The notes under the pieces: model-generated
Database searches by the model: none
Told to the model about the DNA's origin: nothing
The model's input: the letters and a program-made list of their open reading frames with translations, nothing else
Translations under genes and position numbers: made by a program
Source: an uncultured Desulfuromonadales bacterium
GTDB taxonomy: Bacteria > Desulfobacterota > Desulfuromonadia > Desulfuromonadales > Geopsychrobacteraceae
Assembly (NCBI GenBank): GCA_947259685.1
Contig: CAMYNC010000002.1
Location: forward strand, 51,656-115,655
Reading direction: 5' to 3'
Length of the DNA: 64,000 nucleotides
Shown: positions 27,396 through 37,200 of the stretch, piece by piece
How positions within the stretch are numbered: the stretch's first letter is position 1
How the letters are laid out: each line of letters opens with the position of its first letter

Positions 27396-29459
27396 TCAGG
27401 CGATGCGGCTGAAGTCAGCGACCCCTTTGAACAGACCGGCGATACTGGTCAGCAGCGCCAGCCGATTATTCTTCACCGCTTCATCTTTATCCATGACCAT
27501 GACACCCTCGAAAAACGCATCGACCGGCGCTCGCAAGCCGGCAATAGCTTCCAGAGCAGCAGGATAATTGCGCCCGGCAACCAACTCGGCAACCTGGCCT
27601 TGAACCTGCTGCAGCTCGGCGAACAGGGTCTTTTCACAATCGGCGGCCAGCAGAGCAGATTTCACCGGCGTATCAAGGCCACCCTTAATAATATTGCCAA
27701 CCCGCTTGAAAGCCACTGACAGCGGCTCAAAATCTTCCCGACCTTTCAAATCAGCCAGCGCCCTGACCCGATCGACCGCATCGAGTGGTTCGCTAAAAGC
27801 AGCACTCAGTACTGCATCGACGACATCCTGAGGGAACCCCTGGCCGGTGAGCATGTTCACCAAGCGCAGGCGGATAAACTCGACAACCTCGGCAACGATC
27901 TCTTCCGCCGGACGCTGACGTTTGGCTTCCAGCAGGGCGACACTCTTCTGCACCAGCTCCGGGATCGAAATCGCGTAACCACGCTTGAGGATGATCGCCA
28001 GAATGCCGATAGCACAGCGGCGCAAGGCATAGGGGTCGGCGGTGCCGGTCGGGATCAGGCCGACGCTGAAGCAGCCGCAGATGGTATCGATCTTATCAGC
28101 CAGGGAGACAAAAGCGCCAACGTCGTCACTCGGCAGCTCACCACCCGCCTGGGTCGGCAGATAGTGCTCAAAAATCGCCGTGGCAACCCGCGGATCTTCC
28201 CCTTCAAGCAGGGCATATTCGCGCCCCATGACCCCCTGCAGTTCAGGGAACTCGTAAACCATACCGGACTCAAGGTCACACTTGGCGAGCAGCGCAGCCC
28301 GCTTGGTCAGTTCAGTTATTTCAGGATCGAACTGTTGCGCTAACCCGACGGCTAACTCGCTGAAACGCTCGATCTTCTCGAAGCTGGTGCCCAGCTTGGC
28401 CTGATAGACCACTTTTTTCAGCGGCTCAAGGCGGTCTGCCAGCTTGCTCTTTTGATCCTCTTGCCAGAAGAACATCGCGTCCGACAGCCGCGCTTTCAGC
28501 ACCCGCTCGTTGCCGGCGACTACCACCTGTGGGTCCTTGGCAAGGGTGTTGGCGATGGTGATGAAGTGTGGCAGCAGCTTGCCTTGCGCATCGATCAGGG
28601 TGAAATAGCGCTGGTGCTCGCGCATACTGGTAATTAATAGTTCTGGCGGCAACTGCAGAAAGCGCTCTTCGATCGTTCCGGCTAGCGCCTGGGGGGTCTC
28701 GACCAGAAAGCTGACCTCTTCAAGCAATTCATCGTCTGGATTAATCTGGCCGCCGAGTTGCTTGGCCAGCGTTTCAAGCTGCTCACGGATCAGCGTCTTC
28801 CGCTTATCGATTTCCGGGATGACATGGTGCTGTTCCGCTTTGGTCAGATAGTCGGTCGCACCGCTGACGGTGAATTCACCCGGCGCCATAAAACGATGCC
28901 CCCGCGAGACATTGCCGCTTTGCAGATCGCCAAAGCTAAAGGGGATAACTTGACCGCCGAAGGTAGCGACAATCCAGTGTAGTGGTCGGGCGAAACGGAT
29001 ATCAAGATCTTTCCAGCGCATCGATTTTTTAAACGCTATCTTACTGATGACCCGCGGCAAAATCTCCGGTAATTGTTCGGCAGTGTCACCCCCTTCGATC
29101 ACCTTGGAGATAAACAGGTATTTGCCTTTGGGGGTGTCGATGGTCAACAGTTCGTCAACGCTGACGCCGTTGGTGCGGGCGAATCCTTCCGCTGCCTTGG
29201 TCGGTTTGCCTTCGGCATCAAAGGCGATGCGCGCTGGCGGGCCGGTCAGTTCCAGCTCCTGACGCTGTTGCTGGCGAGCGACATCGGAAATCGAAATCGC
29301 CAGCCGCCGCGGGGTGGCAAAACTACGGACCTGCCCAAAGCTGACCCGGGCATTCTTCAGCTCGTTACAGAGCAGACGTTCTATATCCTGCAGGGCACGC
29401 GGAATGAATCCGGCAGGGATCTCTTCGGTACCCAGTTCGAGAAACAGTTCAGCAGACAT
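27396..29459 (-). CDS. glyS: Glycyl-tRNA synthetase beta subunit
   Basis: A 687-residue beta subunit of the bacterial alpha2beta2 glycyl-tRNA synthetase; it supplies tRNA binding to the catalytic alpha subunit. The N-terminus MSAELFLELGTEEIPAGFIP and the GRPLHWIVA-like and AHLGTSFEK-like segments are typical of the family, and the C-terminal anticodon-binding-like region is complete (ending LFKGVADFSRIA). GGAG six bases upstream selects the ATG at 29459 over an in-frame TTG 18 bases earlier. It follows glyQ after 55 bases in the usual order. Confidence 0.97.
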   Translation of the reverse strand: MSAELFLELGTEEIPAGFIPRALQDIERLLCNELKNARVSFGQVRSFATPRRLAISISDVARQQQRQELELTGPPARIAFDAEGKPTKAAEGFARTNGVSVDELLTIDTPKGKYLFISKVIEGGDTAEQLPEILPRVISKIAFKKSMRWKDLDIRFARPLHWIVATFGGQVIPFSFGDLQSGNVSRGHRFMAPGEFTVSGATDYLTKAEQHHVIPEIDKRKTLIREQLETLAKQLGGQINPDDELLEEVSFLVETPQALAGTIEERFLQLPPELLITSMREHQRYFTLIDAQGKLLPHFITIANTLAKDPQVVVAGNERVLKARLSDAMFFWQEDQKSKLADRLEPLKKVVYQAKLGTSFEKIERFSELAVGLAQQFDPEITELTKRAALLAKCDLESGMVYEFPELQGVMGREYALLEGEDPRVATAIFEHYLPTQAGGELPSDDVGAFVSLADKIDTICGCFSVGLIPTGTADPYALRRCAIGILAIILKRGYAISIPELVQKSVALLEAKRQRPAEEIVAEVVEFIRLRLVNMLTGQGFPQDVVDAVLSAAFSEPLDAVDRVRALADLKGREDFEPLSVAFKRVGNIIKGGLDTPVKSALLAADCEKTLFAELQQVQGQVAELVAGRNYPAALEAIAGLRAPVDAFFEGVMVMDKDEAVKNNRLALLTSIAGLFKGVADFSRIA

Positions 29460-29514
29460 GTTGATCTCCAATTGCAAAGGTCGGTACCTGCAAACAGGCG
29501 TCCGGACGCAAATC

Positions 29515-30384
29515 TTATTTCTTCAACAGCGGGAAACCGAGTTTCTCACGCTGCTTGACATAGCCTTCGGCACAGAGTTTGGACATATTCCGCACCCGGC
29601 CGATATAGCTGGCTCGTTCAGTCACCGAGATGGCGCTGCGGGCATCCAAAAGGTTGAAGGCGTGGGAACCTTTAAGGACGAAATCGTAGGCCGGAAAAAC
29701 CAGGTCCTTTTCCGCCAGGCGGACGCACTCCTTTTCATACATATCGAACAGCTGAAAAAGCATTGCGGTGTCGGCTTCCTCAAAGTTGTAATGAGAGAAC
29801 TCGACCTCCGTCTGATGGTGGATATCGCCATACTTGATACCATCAACCCACTCCAGATCGTAGACGTTATCGACCCCCTGCAGGTACATGGCGATCCGTT
29901 CGCAGCCGTAGGTGATCTCACCGGGAATCGGTTTTAAATCGATGCCGCCGCATTGCTGGAAGTAAGTGAACTGAGTGATTTCCATGCCATCCAACCAGAC
30001 CTCCCAGCCCAATCCCCAGGCACCCAGAGTTGGAGACTCCCAGTCATCCTCAACAAAACGGATATCGTGGGCATTCGGGTCGATGCCGAAGCTCTTGAGT
30101 GAGTCGAGGTAAAGGTCCTGGATATTCTGCGGCGAGGGCTTGAGAATGACCTGAAACTGATAATAATGCTGCAAGCGATTGGGATTCTCACCGTAGCGGC
30201 CATCGGTCGGACGACGGGACGGCTCGACATAGGCCACGTTCCAGGGCTCGGGGCCGAGGGCTCGCAAAAAGGTCGCCGGGTTGAAGGTTCCGGCCCCTTT
30301 TTCGATATCATAAGGCTGCTGAATGATACAGCCTTGTTGGGCCCAATAGTTCTGCAGGGAAAGAATCAGATCCTGAAAAGTCAC
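29515..30384 (-). CDS. glyQ: Glycyl-tRNA synthetase alpha subunit
   Basis: A 289-residue catalytic alpha subunit of glycyl-tRNA synthetase. It carries the class II aminoacylation core, visible as [52 protein letters not shown] and [11 protein letters not shown]. The start is GTG at 30384, preceded by GGAGG. Length agrees with other GlyQ proteins. It lies 113 bases after recO and forms an operon with glyS. Confidence 0.97.
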   Translation of the reverse strand: MTFQDLILSLQNYWAQQGCIIQQPYDIEKGAGTFNPATFLRALGPEPWNVAYVEPSRRPTDGRYGENPNRLQHYYQFQVILKPSPQNIQDLYLDSLKSFGIDPNAHDIRFVEDDWESPTLGAWGLGWEVWLDGMEITQFTYFQQCGGIDLKPIPGEITYGCERIAMYLQGVDNVYDLEWVDGIKYGDIHHQTEVEFSHYNFEEADTAMLFQLFDMYEKECVRLAEKDLVFPAYDFVLKGSHAFNLLDARSAISVTERASYIGRVRNMSKLCAEGYVKQREKLGFPLLKK

Positions 30385-30497
30385 GTTGCCTCCATCTAAG
30401 TTCTACAGCCGCCAGGCAGGCGGGAAATGCGCATTTGAAATACAAAGCGCGAGTGTAACTTTGCCCCCTATGGATGTCAAGAAACGAGCGGTGCTGT

Positions 30498-31235
30498 TTA
30501 CTGCAGGAATTTGAGGGATTTCGGTTGCCGCGGCAAGACCTGAGCTAACACCTGAGCAAGGATCACACTGGCCTCCTTTAGGGTCTGATCGCCAAAGCGA
30601 AATTCCGCAAACCGGGTATGACTGACATTGAGAGTTCGCGCCAGGGACCCGACGGTTCCCAGACCGACCGGGACGCCAGATCTGCCGGCACAAGCCAGGC
30701 AAAGACTGCCGCCGCGAGCGGCATCGAAGCGGATCGATTCGTTGGCAAAGATTTTCAAACACTCGCTGCAATGGAGAAAATGGGGGATATAGCCGAGCAG
30801 ATAAACCAGGCGCAATTCGAGTAATAGACGGGCCACTACGCCGTCGCCGCCAAGGCTGAGGTAATCGAGGTAGCTGCAGAGCAGCTCGTAGATCTGCGGA
30901 TAAACCGGTGCCTCTTCGACCAACAATTCAACTAATTCAACCGCATAGCTGGCAAGCGAAAGCCGTAGCAGATCGCTGCGCAAACCGGTTCGTGAATCGA
31001 GCAGCTCGGCCTCCTGCAAGGACCAGAGACTACCGCGGCTGCAGCGGTAATGGACGATTATCTGACTGAAGGGTTCCAGGCTAGCGCCGAACCGCTTGCG
31101 GCTTTTCCGCGCCGCGCGCGCAAAACCCCGCTGCAAGCCTTGTTCGGCCGTCAGCAGGCTGATGATCCGATCGGCTTCGCCGTAATCGGTGTGTCGAAGC
31201 ACCAGCGCCTCGCAACGATGTTGTGCGCCAGCCAT
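30498..31235 (-). CDS. recO: DNA repair protein RecO
   Basis: A 245-residue RecF-pathway mediator that helps load RecA onto SSB-coated DNA. The N-terminal OB fold begins CEALVLRHTDYGEADRIISL, a family hallmark. A helical domain follows, with a zinc-type pair of cysteines (HCSECLKIF and LCLACAG) at about residues 150-180. The start is eight bases after the mgtE stop, so the two are co-transcribed; the ribosome binding site (AGGGA) is weak and translation may be coupled. The glycyl-tRNA synthetase genes follow, an arrangement common in this lineage. Confidence 0.93.
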   Translation of the reverse strand: MAGAQHRCEALVLRHTDYGEADRIISLLTAEQGLQRGFARAARKSRKRFGASLEPFSQIIVHYRCSRGSLWSLQEAELLDSRTGLRSDLLRLSLASYAVELVELLVEEAPVYPQIYELLCSYLDYLSLGGDGVVARLLLELRLVYLLGYIPHFLHCSECLKIFANESIRFDAARGGSLCLACAGRSGVPVGLGTVGSLARTLNVSHTRFAEFRFGDQTLKEASVILAQVLAQVLPRQPKSLKFLQ

Positions 31236-31243
31236 CAGGGTCC

Positions 31244-32602
31244 CTAGATAAGCTGTTGGAGAAACAAGGTTGCAGTGGTGAAGTAAATCAGGATCCCAGT
31301 GATATCATTCACGGTCTGGACAAATGGGCTGGAGGCGATCGCAGGATCAATGCCGACCCGCTTGAAAAAGGTGGTCACCAGCACACCCATGCAGGCGGCA
31401 ACCGAAATCGCCGTCACCATGGCAAGCCCAACCACCAATCCGAGGTACAGATTCTGATGCCAGAGATAGGCGACCAGGGCGATCACCAGGCCACAGACGC
31501 TGCCCATGATCAATCCGACCCGTAATTCTTTCAGGAACACCTGGCGGATCTCTGCTGAATCGATCCTGCCGGTGGCAAACCCGCGGACAATAATCGTCGA
31601 GGTCTGCCCGCCGACATTCCCGCCCATCCCGGTAATCACCGGGATAAAAGAGATCAGCATAATGACCTGTTCCAGCGTGGCCTTGTAATACCACATCAGG
31701 GACCCCGTCACCACTCCACCTGCCAGGGTGGTCAGCAACCAGGGCAGCCGTAGACGGGCAATGTGAAAAGACTTATTCCCATAGAGCAGCTCTTCCTCGC
31801 TGGCGCCGGCCATTTTAAAGATATCTTCGGTCGCCTCATCACGCATAACGTCAATGACGTCATCGACCGTGATCAGCCCCATCAACTTACCTTTTTCATC
31901 GACCACCGGAATCGCCAGGATATTGTACTTGGCGACCAGCTCCGCCACCTCTTCCTGGTCCATATCGGTGCGCACCCGCAACACGTCGGTGGTCATCATA
32001 TCAGCGAGTTTGGTGGAGGGGGGAACGGTCAGCAGCTGCCGTAAAGACAGCACTCCAACCAGATGGTTATGTTCGTCGGTAACATAAACGTAAAAAACCA
32101 TCTCATAGTCTTCAGCGTCCTGAAGCGCCTCAATAGCTTCACCGACCGACACCTCATGATCGAGTGAAAATACATCGGTCGACATGATGCCGCCGGCGGT
32201 ATCTTCATCATAGCCGAGCAGCTGCTCAACATCTTCCGATAGTTCGCCGTGCAATGCAGAAAGGATTTCATCTGCCAATTCTTCAGGCAGATTGCGGATC
32301 AGTTCGGCACTATCATCATCCGCCATCTCCTGAACGATAGAGATCAGCAGGTCTTTATCAAGGGTCTCGACCAGCTTGCCCCAGGTGGCATGTTCGAGTT
32401 CGGAAAGAACATCGGCAGCCTGACTGGTTTCAGGGATCAGGGTCAATAACGTCTTCTGATCTTTCAGGTCGAAAAAACGGAAAATATGGGCAATATCGGC
32501 AGGGTGGATTTTCCCCAGAGCTTTTTTGAGATTCGTTATAGCACCGCGACGCAGCAGTTTTTTAATGGTCCCCTGCAACACCTGCATCTTCTGTTCATGC
32601 AT
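31244..32602 (-). CDS. mgtE: Magnesium transporter MgtE
   Basis: A 452-residue Mg2+ channel. The N-terminal helical domain (to about 130) and two CBS domains (about 135-260: IMSTDVFSLDHEVSVGEAI, MMTTDVLRVRTDMDQEE) form the cytoplasmic magnesium sensor. Five membrane segments follow from about 285, including FIPVITGMGGNVGGQTSTII, the conserved pore region. Length matches the family. AGGAGG precedes the ATG. It starts an operon with recO and is separated from the ribosomal operon by a terminator. Confidence 0.96.
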   Translation of the reverse strand: MHEQKMQVLQGTIKKLLRRGAITNLKKALGKIHPADIAHIFRFFDLKDQKTLLTLIPETSQAADVLSELEHATWGKLVETLDKDLLISIVQEMADDDSAELIRNLPEELADEILSALHGELSEDVEQLLGYDEDTAGGIMSTDVFSLDHEVSVGEAIEALQDAEDYEMVFYVYVTDEHNHLVGVLSLRQLLTVPPSTKLADMMTTDVLRVRTDMDQEEVAELVAKYNILAIPVVDEKGKLMGLITVDDVIDVMRDEATEDIFKMAGASEEELLYGNKSFHIARLRLPWLLTTLAGGVVTGSLMWYYKATLEQVIMLISFIPVITGMGGNVGGQTSTIIVRGFATGRIDSAEIRQVFLKELRVGLIMGSVCGLVIALVAYLWHQNLYLGLVVGLAMVTAISVAACMGVLVTTFFKRVGIDPAIASSPFVQTVNDITGILIYFTTATLFLQQLI

Positions 32603-32721
32603 AAGAACCTCCTGGCGGGAAATGACCTCAATACATCTGCTGAGAGTAGATGGAAAGCGAGACTGAAACTCAGACCGAAGGAAGCCTCAGGGAGAGCAAT
32701 ACCCTGTCACCGACAAAACAA

Positions 32722-32751
32722 AAGGGGCAAGGAGAAAACTCCCTGCCCCTT
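32722..32751 (-). terminator. Terminator of the ribosomal supercluster
   Basis: A 13-bp stem with one G-T pair (arms 32722-32734 and 32739-32751; AAGGGGCAGGGAG on the minus strand), a TTTT loop and a minus-strand T-rich tail TTGTTTTG. It lies 26 bases after the rplQ stop and closes the long minus-strand ribosomal operon. Confidence 0.9.
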
Positions 32752-32777
32752 GATGAAACCAACTGATTTTCAGACAA

Positions 32778-33275
32778 TCAGTTTTCGGTCTTTTCTTCTG
32801 CGGCAACCTCTGCAGTCGTTTCTTCAGCAACTTCAACAGCAGCGTCTTCAATGACGGGTTCTACGACCGGTGCGGCCTCGGCGACTGCCGGGGCAGCTTT
32901 TTTCACCTTGGGGGTGAATTCTTCTTCAACCAGCTCGATGATTGACATCGGCGCGTTATCCCCTGGGCGATGACTGATCTTGATCATCCGAGTGTAGCCA
33001 CCAGGACGCTGCTGATAGCGCGGAGCGATCATATCAAACAATTTGGCAACCACCTTTTGACTGCGAATCACCTGCAGAGCTTGGCGCCGTGCGTGCAGAT
33101 CACCGCGCTTGCCCAAAGTCACCATGCGGTCGACAACTTTACGCAATTCTTTAGCACGAGTGTCAGTGGTGGTGAGTTTCTCGTGTTCAAAAAACGAAGT
33201 CACCATGTTGCGCATCATATGCTGACGATGATCAGGTTTACGGCCCAAACGTCTGCCGGATTTATTGTGACGCAT
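32778..33275 (-). CDS. rplQ: Ribosomal protein L17
   Basis: A 165-residue large-subunit protein lining the exit-tunnel region of 23S rRNA. The core (1-120), beginning [20 protein letters not shown] and containing [17 protein letters not shown], is complete. It carries an acidic Ala/Glu/Val-rich tail of about 45 residues that most L17 proteins lack; tails like this occur in Desulfuromonadales and are probably disordered. It is the last gene of the alpha operon, 34 bases after rpoA. Confidence 0.97.
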   Translation of the reverse strand: MRHNKSGRRLGRKPDHRQHMMRNMVTSFFEHEKLTTTDTRAKELRKVVDRMVTLGKRGDLHARRQALQVIRSQKVVAKLFDMIAPRYQQRPGGYTRMIKISHRPGDNAPMSIIELVEEEFTPKVKKAAPAVAEAAPVVEPVIEDAAVEVAEETTAEVAAEEKTEN

Positions 33276-33309
33276 TGCTCTAGATCCTTTCCAAAACTAA
33301 GGGTGATGA

Positions 33310-34320
33310 CTATTCGTCATCCTGCCCTTTCTGAATCAATTTCAAATACTCGGGATCCGGAAAGCTTTCCAGTTTCATCCCGAGGCTCAGACCCATGTCG
33401 GCGAGAATGTCTTTAATTTCATTCAAAGACTTCCGACCGAAGTTCTGAGTTTTCAGCATCTCCGCTTCGCTCTTCTGCACCAGTTCACCGATCAGATTGA
33501 TCTGAGCATTCTTCAGGCAGTTGGCACTGCGGACCGAAAGCTCCAACTCTTCAACCGAACGATAGAGATTCTCGTTGATCTTCTGCTTCTCGTTTTCTTC
33601 TTCCTGCGGAGCCGGCTCTTCAGTTTCATCAAAATTGATGAAAATCTGCAACTGCTCCTTGAAGATTTTAGAAGAGTAGGCAACGGCATCTTCCGGCTTG
33701 ACACTGCCATCGGTATTCACTTCAAGGGTCAGTTTATCGTAGTCGGTAATTTGCCCAACCCGGGCGTTCGACACGTTGAAGTTCACCTTGACAATCGGTG
33801 AGAAGATCGCATCAATCGGAATGGTTCCGACCGGGGCAGTCTCGTCACGGTTCCTATCTGCAGAAACGTAACCCTTGCCAAGCGCGACCGTCATATCGAT
33901 CTCAAGATCAGTCTCATTACCGCAGGTGGCAATGTGATGATCGGGATTCAAGATCTCGACGTTGCTGTCGGTAATAATGTCACCAGCCTTGATCGTACCG
34001 GCACCCTTTTTTACAATCCGCGCGTTGCGCGGATCGTGGCCATGCATCCGCACCTTAACCCCTTTGAGGTTAAGGATAATATCGGTAACATCCTCAGTTA
34101 CTCCAACCACACTGGAGAACTCGTGCTGGACGTTTTTGATCCGTACCGAGGTGATGGCAGCCCCCTGCAAGGATGACAGGAGAATGCGGCGCAGCGAGTT
34201 GCCGAGCGTCGTACCAAAGCCACGCTCAAACGGCTCAGCAACAAACTTGCCATAGGTTTCGGTCAACTCAGTGGCTTCGAGACGCTTCGGTTTGATCAGG
34301 TCTCTCCAGTTTTTGTACAT
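33310..34320 (-). CDS. rpoA: RNA polymerase alpha subunit
   Basis: A 336-residue alpha subunit that nucleates RNA polymerase assembly. The N-terminal dimerisation domain has the [20 protein letters not shown] signature. An acidic linker ([14 protein letters not shown]) follows, then the C-terminal domain (about 255-320) with [15 protein letters not shown] and [14 protein letters not shown], which binds UP elements and activators. Length and domains are normal, so it is intact even though neighbouring rpsK is damaged. It follows rpsD after 43 bases. Confidence 0.98.
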   Translation of the reverse strand: MYKNWRDLIKPKRLEATELTETYGKFVAEPFERGFGTTLGNSLRRILLSSLQGAAITSVRIKNVQHEFSSVVGVTEDVTDIILNLKGVKVRMHGHDPRNARIVKKGAGTIKAGDIITDSNVEILNPDHHIATCGNETDLEIDMTVALGKGYVSADRNRDETAPVGTIPIDAIFSPIVKVNFNVSNARVGQITDYDKLTLEVNTDGSVKPEDAVAYSSKIFKEQLQIFINFDETEEPAPQEEENEKQKINENLYRSVEELELSVRSANCLKNAQINLIGELVQKSEAEMLKTQNFGRKSLNEIKDILADMGLSLGMKLESFPDPEYLKLIQKGQDDE

Positions 34321-34363
34321 ATATCGCTTCTCCCTCTCAAGCTACCCTGATGAGGTTAGTTTA

Positions 34364-34993
34364 TTACTTGGAGTAGAGTTCGACGATCAGTTGTTCCTGG
34401 AACTCTGGTGTCGTCAATTCGCTCCGCACCGGCAGGGCCTTGATGGTCCCCTTAAAAGCATCCCGGTCCAGTTCAACCCAAGAGGGCACGCCACGGCGCA
34501 TAACACTGTCCAGAGACTCGTTGATGCACGCAACTTCACGGCTCTTTTCGCGCAGGCTGACAGTGTCGTTCGGCCGTACCAGAAAAGATGGCACGTTAAC
34601 CTTGCGCTCATTGACCTGAAAGTGACCATGGCGAACCAAAGTCCGGGCCTGAGCGCGGGACGCAGAAAAGCCAAGCCGGTAGACAATACTGTCCAGTCGA
34701 CGCTCAAGCAGCATAAGCAGATTCTCACCTGTCACGCCACGCATCCGGTCAGCTTTGGCAAAATACAACCGAAACTGCTTTTCCTGCAGACCGTAGGTCC
34801 GTTTAACCTTCTGCTTCTCCCGCAGCTGCACACCATAATCGGAAACTTTGGTGCGTCGCTGACCGTGCTGACCCGGCGCATAGTTACGCCGTTCGACAGC
34901 ACATTTATCGGTGTAACATCTGTCCCCTTTAAGAAACAGTTTCGCATTTTCTCTTCTGCACTGACGGCAGACAGCTCCTGAATACCTAGACAA
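34364..34993 (-). CDS. rpsD: Ribosomal protein S4
   Basis: A 209-residue primary 16S rRNA-binding protein and, in many bacteria, translational repressor of the alpha operon. The zinc-binding form is present, with cysteines in [19 protein letters not shown] and the next TDKC. The S4 RNA-binding domain [20 protein letters not shown] is intact. The start is TTG at 34993, set by AAGGAGG seven bases upstream. That start lies eight bases inside the frameshifted read-through of the damaged rpsK, but 18 bases downstream of the natural S11 stop. Confidence 0.97.
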   Translation of the reverse strand: MSRYSGAVCRQCRRENAKLFLKGDRCYTDKCAVERRNYAPGQHGQRRTKVSDYGVQLREKQKVKRTYGLQEKQFRLYFAKADRMRGVTGENLLMLLERRLDSIVYRLGFSASRAQARTLVRHGHFQVNERKVNVPSFLVRPNDTVSLREKSREVACINESLDSVMRRGVPSWVELDRDAFKGTIKALPVRSELTTPEFQEQLIVELYSK

Positions 34994-35011
34994 CTTTTTC
35001 CTCCTTGACGC

Positions 35012-35285
35012 TTAAACGCGACGGCGCTTGGGCGGACGGCAACCATTGTGAGGAATCGGCGTCACGTCCTTGATCATAGTCACTGTCATGGGCAGCAAAC
35101 GGAGTACTCTTCCGGGAGCCTTTGAAACCCTTGGCACCAGATGTCGACCAGGCGACAACGTTACCAGCCGGATCACAAATGGTTACAATAGTATTATTAA
35201 AGGTCGATTGAATATGCACCACACCTTTGGCGATATTCTTTTTCTCAACCTTTTTCCGAACGACCTTTTTACCTGACTTAGCCAT
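35012..35285 (-). pseudogene. rpsK: Ribosomal protein S11, internal deletion and frameshift
   Basis: S11 forms the 30S platform near the decoding site and is normally about 130 residues. Here the first 65 residues are normal (through [13 protein letters not shown]). The reading frame then shifts at about 35086-35092 and runs to a stop at 34986 with unrelated sequence. In another frame the genuine C-terminus is present, [15 protein letters not shown] followed by RPPKRRRV, ending at 35012-35014. About 42 residues (the Q-VAAEDAA to ALQAAGF part of the family) are missing, a loss of roughly 120 nt that is not a multiple of three. The gene cannot make functional S11 as shown. Position between rpsM and rpsD is normal. 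An assembly error or a second intact copy must be considered. Confidence 0.9.
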
Positions 35286-35296
35286 GTTAACTCCGC

Positions 35297-35665
35297 TTAT
35301 TTCTTCTTACCGGCGACGGTCTTCTTCGGGCCTTTACGGGTCCGAGAATTGTTTTTGGTATTCTGACCACGGACCGGCAGGCCCTTGCGGTGCCGTAGGC
35401 CACGGTAACAACCGAGGTCCATCAACCGTTTGATGTTCATCGTGACTTCACGACGCAGATCACCTTCTACCCGGCAGCTCTGATCAACCAGTTCACGAAT
35501 TTTCGCCAGCTCAGATTCCGTCAAATCGTCAGTCCGGGTGCTGTGATCAACGCCGGCCTGAGACAGAATCTTTTGAGAAGTTGTGCGACCAATCCCGTAA
35601 ATATAGGTCATGGCCACCTCGATGCGCTTGTTGCGCGGCAAATCGACTCCAGCAATACGTGCCAA
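35297..35665 (-). CDS. rpsM: Ribosomal protein S13
   Basis: A 122-residue 30S head protein contacting the P-site tRNA and the 50S subunit. [20 protein letters not shown], the helix-two-turns-helix region and the basic C-terminal tail [20 protein letters not shown] are all present, so the gene is complete. The start is TTG at 35665, set by AGGAGG eight bases upstream. It follows the rpmJ remnant by 20 bases and precedes the damaged rpsK by 11. Confidence 0.97.
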   Translation of the reverse strand: MARIAGVDLPRNKRIEVAMTYIYGIGRTTSQKILSQAGVDHSTRTDDLTESELAKIRELVDQSCRVEGDLRREVTMNIKRLMDLGCYRGLRHRKGLPVRGQNTKNNSRTRKGPKKTVAGKKK

Positions 35666-35685
35666 TGTCTTTTCCTCCTAGGGCC

Positions 35686-35733
35686 TTATCCCTGTCTTTG
35701 CTTGTGTTTGGGATTCTCGCAGATGATCCTCAT
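35686..35733 (-). pseudogene. rpmJ: Ribosomal protein L36, 3' half only
   Basis: In the usual L36 position between map and rpsM, the minus strand encodes RIICENPKHKQRQG and a stop, the exact C-terminal part of L36 (normally 37 residues). Upstream, in frame, the sequence reads ERITLEKDLRM, which is not L36; the N-terminal half with the first zinc-binding CxxC pair is absent in any frame. An ATG at 35733 would allow a 15-residue product but lacks a proper ribosome binding site. The AGGAT-rich junction around 35735-35745 may mark a deletion. infA, often found here, is also absent. Confidence 0.8.
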
Positions 35734-35790
35734 CCTGAGATCCTTTTCTAACGTTATTCTTTCGGCCGGATTATCCGGCCTAATCCTTTA

Positions 35791-36540
35791 TTAATCGAGA
35801 CGAGTCAAAATTTCTGGCCCATCCTCAGTGACAGCGATCGTGTGCTCAAAATGGGCTGAGCGTCGACCATCGATTGTTACAGCTGTCCAACCGTCGGCTA
35901 ACACCTTAACAGCTGGCGCACCGACATTGACCATCGGCTCAATCGCCAAGGTCATTCCCGGTTTCAATTTAGGACCCCGCTCTGGCGGTCCATAATTGGG
36001 AATCTGTGGATCTTCATGCAACTGGCGGCCAATCCCGTGGCCAACAAACTCCCGAACCACGCTAAAATGGTCCTGTTCTACTCGAGTCTGCACTGCATGC
36101 GATATGTCAGAGAGTCGTGCGTCCGGCTGAGCAGCCGCTATGCCGAGTTCTAACGACTCTTTAGTGACATCCAACAGCCGGCGAGTTGTCTCATCTATCT
36201 CACCAACTGGAATAGTCGTCGCCGAATCACCATGAAAACCATCAATGATCAGGCCAAAATCGATGCTGATAATATCCCCATCCTGCAAAGCTTGCTGGTT
36301 GGGAAAGCCGTGAACTACCTGCTCGTTTGGAGACGCACAAATAGTAAAAGGAAAGCCGCCATAACCCTTAAAGGCCGGGCGCGCCTTCCATTTCTTGCAT
36401 TGTTCTTCCGCCAGCCGATCCAACTCGAGAGTGGTCACTCCAGGGCGGACCTTTGCTCTGAGCATCTCAAGGATCTCGGCCACCATGCGACCAGCGGTAC
36501 GCATCCGGTCAAGTTCAGCCTGAGACTTGAGTACGATCAC
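35791..36540 (-). CDS. map: Methionine aminopeptidase type I
   Basis: A 249-residue metallopeptidase that removes initiator methionine from nascent proteins. The metal ligands are visible in order: Asp in ISIDFGLIIDGFHGDSA, His in EFVGHGIGRQLHEDPQIPNY, and Glu residues in MTLAIEPMV and SAHFEHTIAV. The start is GTG one base after the adk stop, so the genes are tightly coupled. It follows secY and adk in the conserved spc-operon order and precedes the rpmJ remnant. Confidence 0.97.
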   Translation of the reverse strand: MIVLKSQAELDRMRTAGRMVAEILEMLRAKVRPGVTTLELDRLAEEQCKKWKARPAFKGYGGFPFTICASPNEQVVHGFPNQQALQDGDIISIDFGLIIDGFHGDSATTIPVGEIDETTRRLLDVTKESLELGIAAAQPDARLSDISHAVQTRVEQDHFSVVREFVGHGIGRQLHEDPQIPNYGPPERGPKLKPGMTLAIEPMVNVGAPAVKVLADGWTAVTIDGRRSAHFEHTIAVTEDGPEILTRLD

Positions 36541-36541
36541 T

Positions 36542-37189
36542 TCAATCGGCCTGAAGTGCGCTAAGGATCTGCCGTTGCACGCTGGCGATTTCCGCCATGC
36601 CGTCTATGGCCGTTAGCAGCCCTTGCTTGGCGTAATAGTCCGCGAGCGGTGCCGTCTGCTGATGATAGACGTCCATCCGCTTACGGATGGTTTCTTCCTG
36701 ATCATCGTCACGTTGCACCAAAGTACCACCGCAAGCGCTACAGCTACCATCAGTGGCCGGTGGATCAAACTTCAAATGGAAACCTTTACCACATGCGCCA
36801 CAGGTGCGACGACCGGTCAATCGCTCGACCAGAGCATCAGTATCGACCTCAAGGGAAACCACCGAATCCAGGCCCTTATCAAGTTCCGCTAAGGACTCCT
36901 TCAGGGCATCTGCCTGGGGTACGGTGCGAGGGAATCCATCAAGAATGAAGCCTGCGTTGCAATCGGCCTGCTGCAAGCGGTCACGAACAATCCCGACAAC
37001 AACTTCATCAGGCACCAGTGCCCCGGCGTCCATGCTTGCTTTCGCTTTCAACCCCATCGGAGTTTGCTCACGCACCGCAGCGCGCAACATGTCTCCGGTA
37101 GAAATCTGCGGAATACCGAATTTACTGACCAGCATCGCCGCTTGGGTCCCTTTTCCAGCCCCAGGAGGACCAAGCAATACAAGCTTCAT
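36542..37189 (-). CDS. adk: Adenylate kinase
   Basis: A 215-residue enzyme that equilibrates ATP + AMP with 2 ADP. The P-loop GPPGAGKGTQ is at the N-terminus, the AMP-binding ISTGDMLR follows, and the LID domain holds four cysteines (CGACGKGFHL and CSACGG), a structural zinc site typical of Gram-positive and some proteobacterial enzymes. GFPRTVPQAD is intact. It starts 11 bases after the secY stop and ends one base before the map start. Confidence 0.97.
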   Translation of the reverse strand: MKLVLLGPPGAGKGTQAAMLVSKFGIPQISTGDMLRAAVREQTPMGLKAKASMDAGALVPDEVVVGIVRDRLQQADCNAGFILDGFPRTVPQADALKESLAELDKGLDSVVSLEVDTDALVERLTGRRTCGACGKGFHLKFDPPATDGSCSACGGTLVQRDDDQEETIRKRMDVYHQQTAPLADYYAKQGLLTAIDGMAEIASVQRQILSALQAD

Positions 37190-37200
37190 TTCCTAAACTC

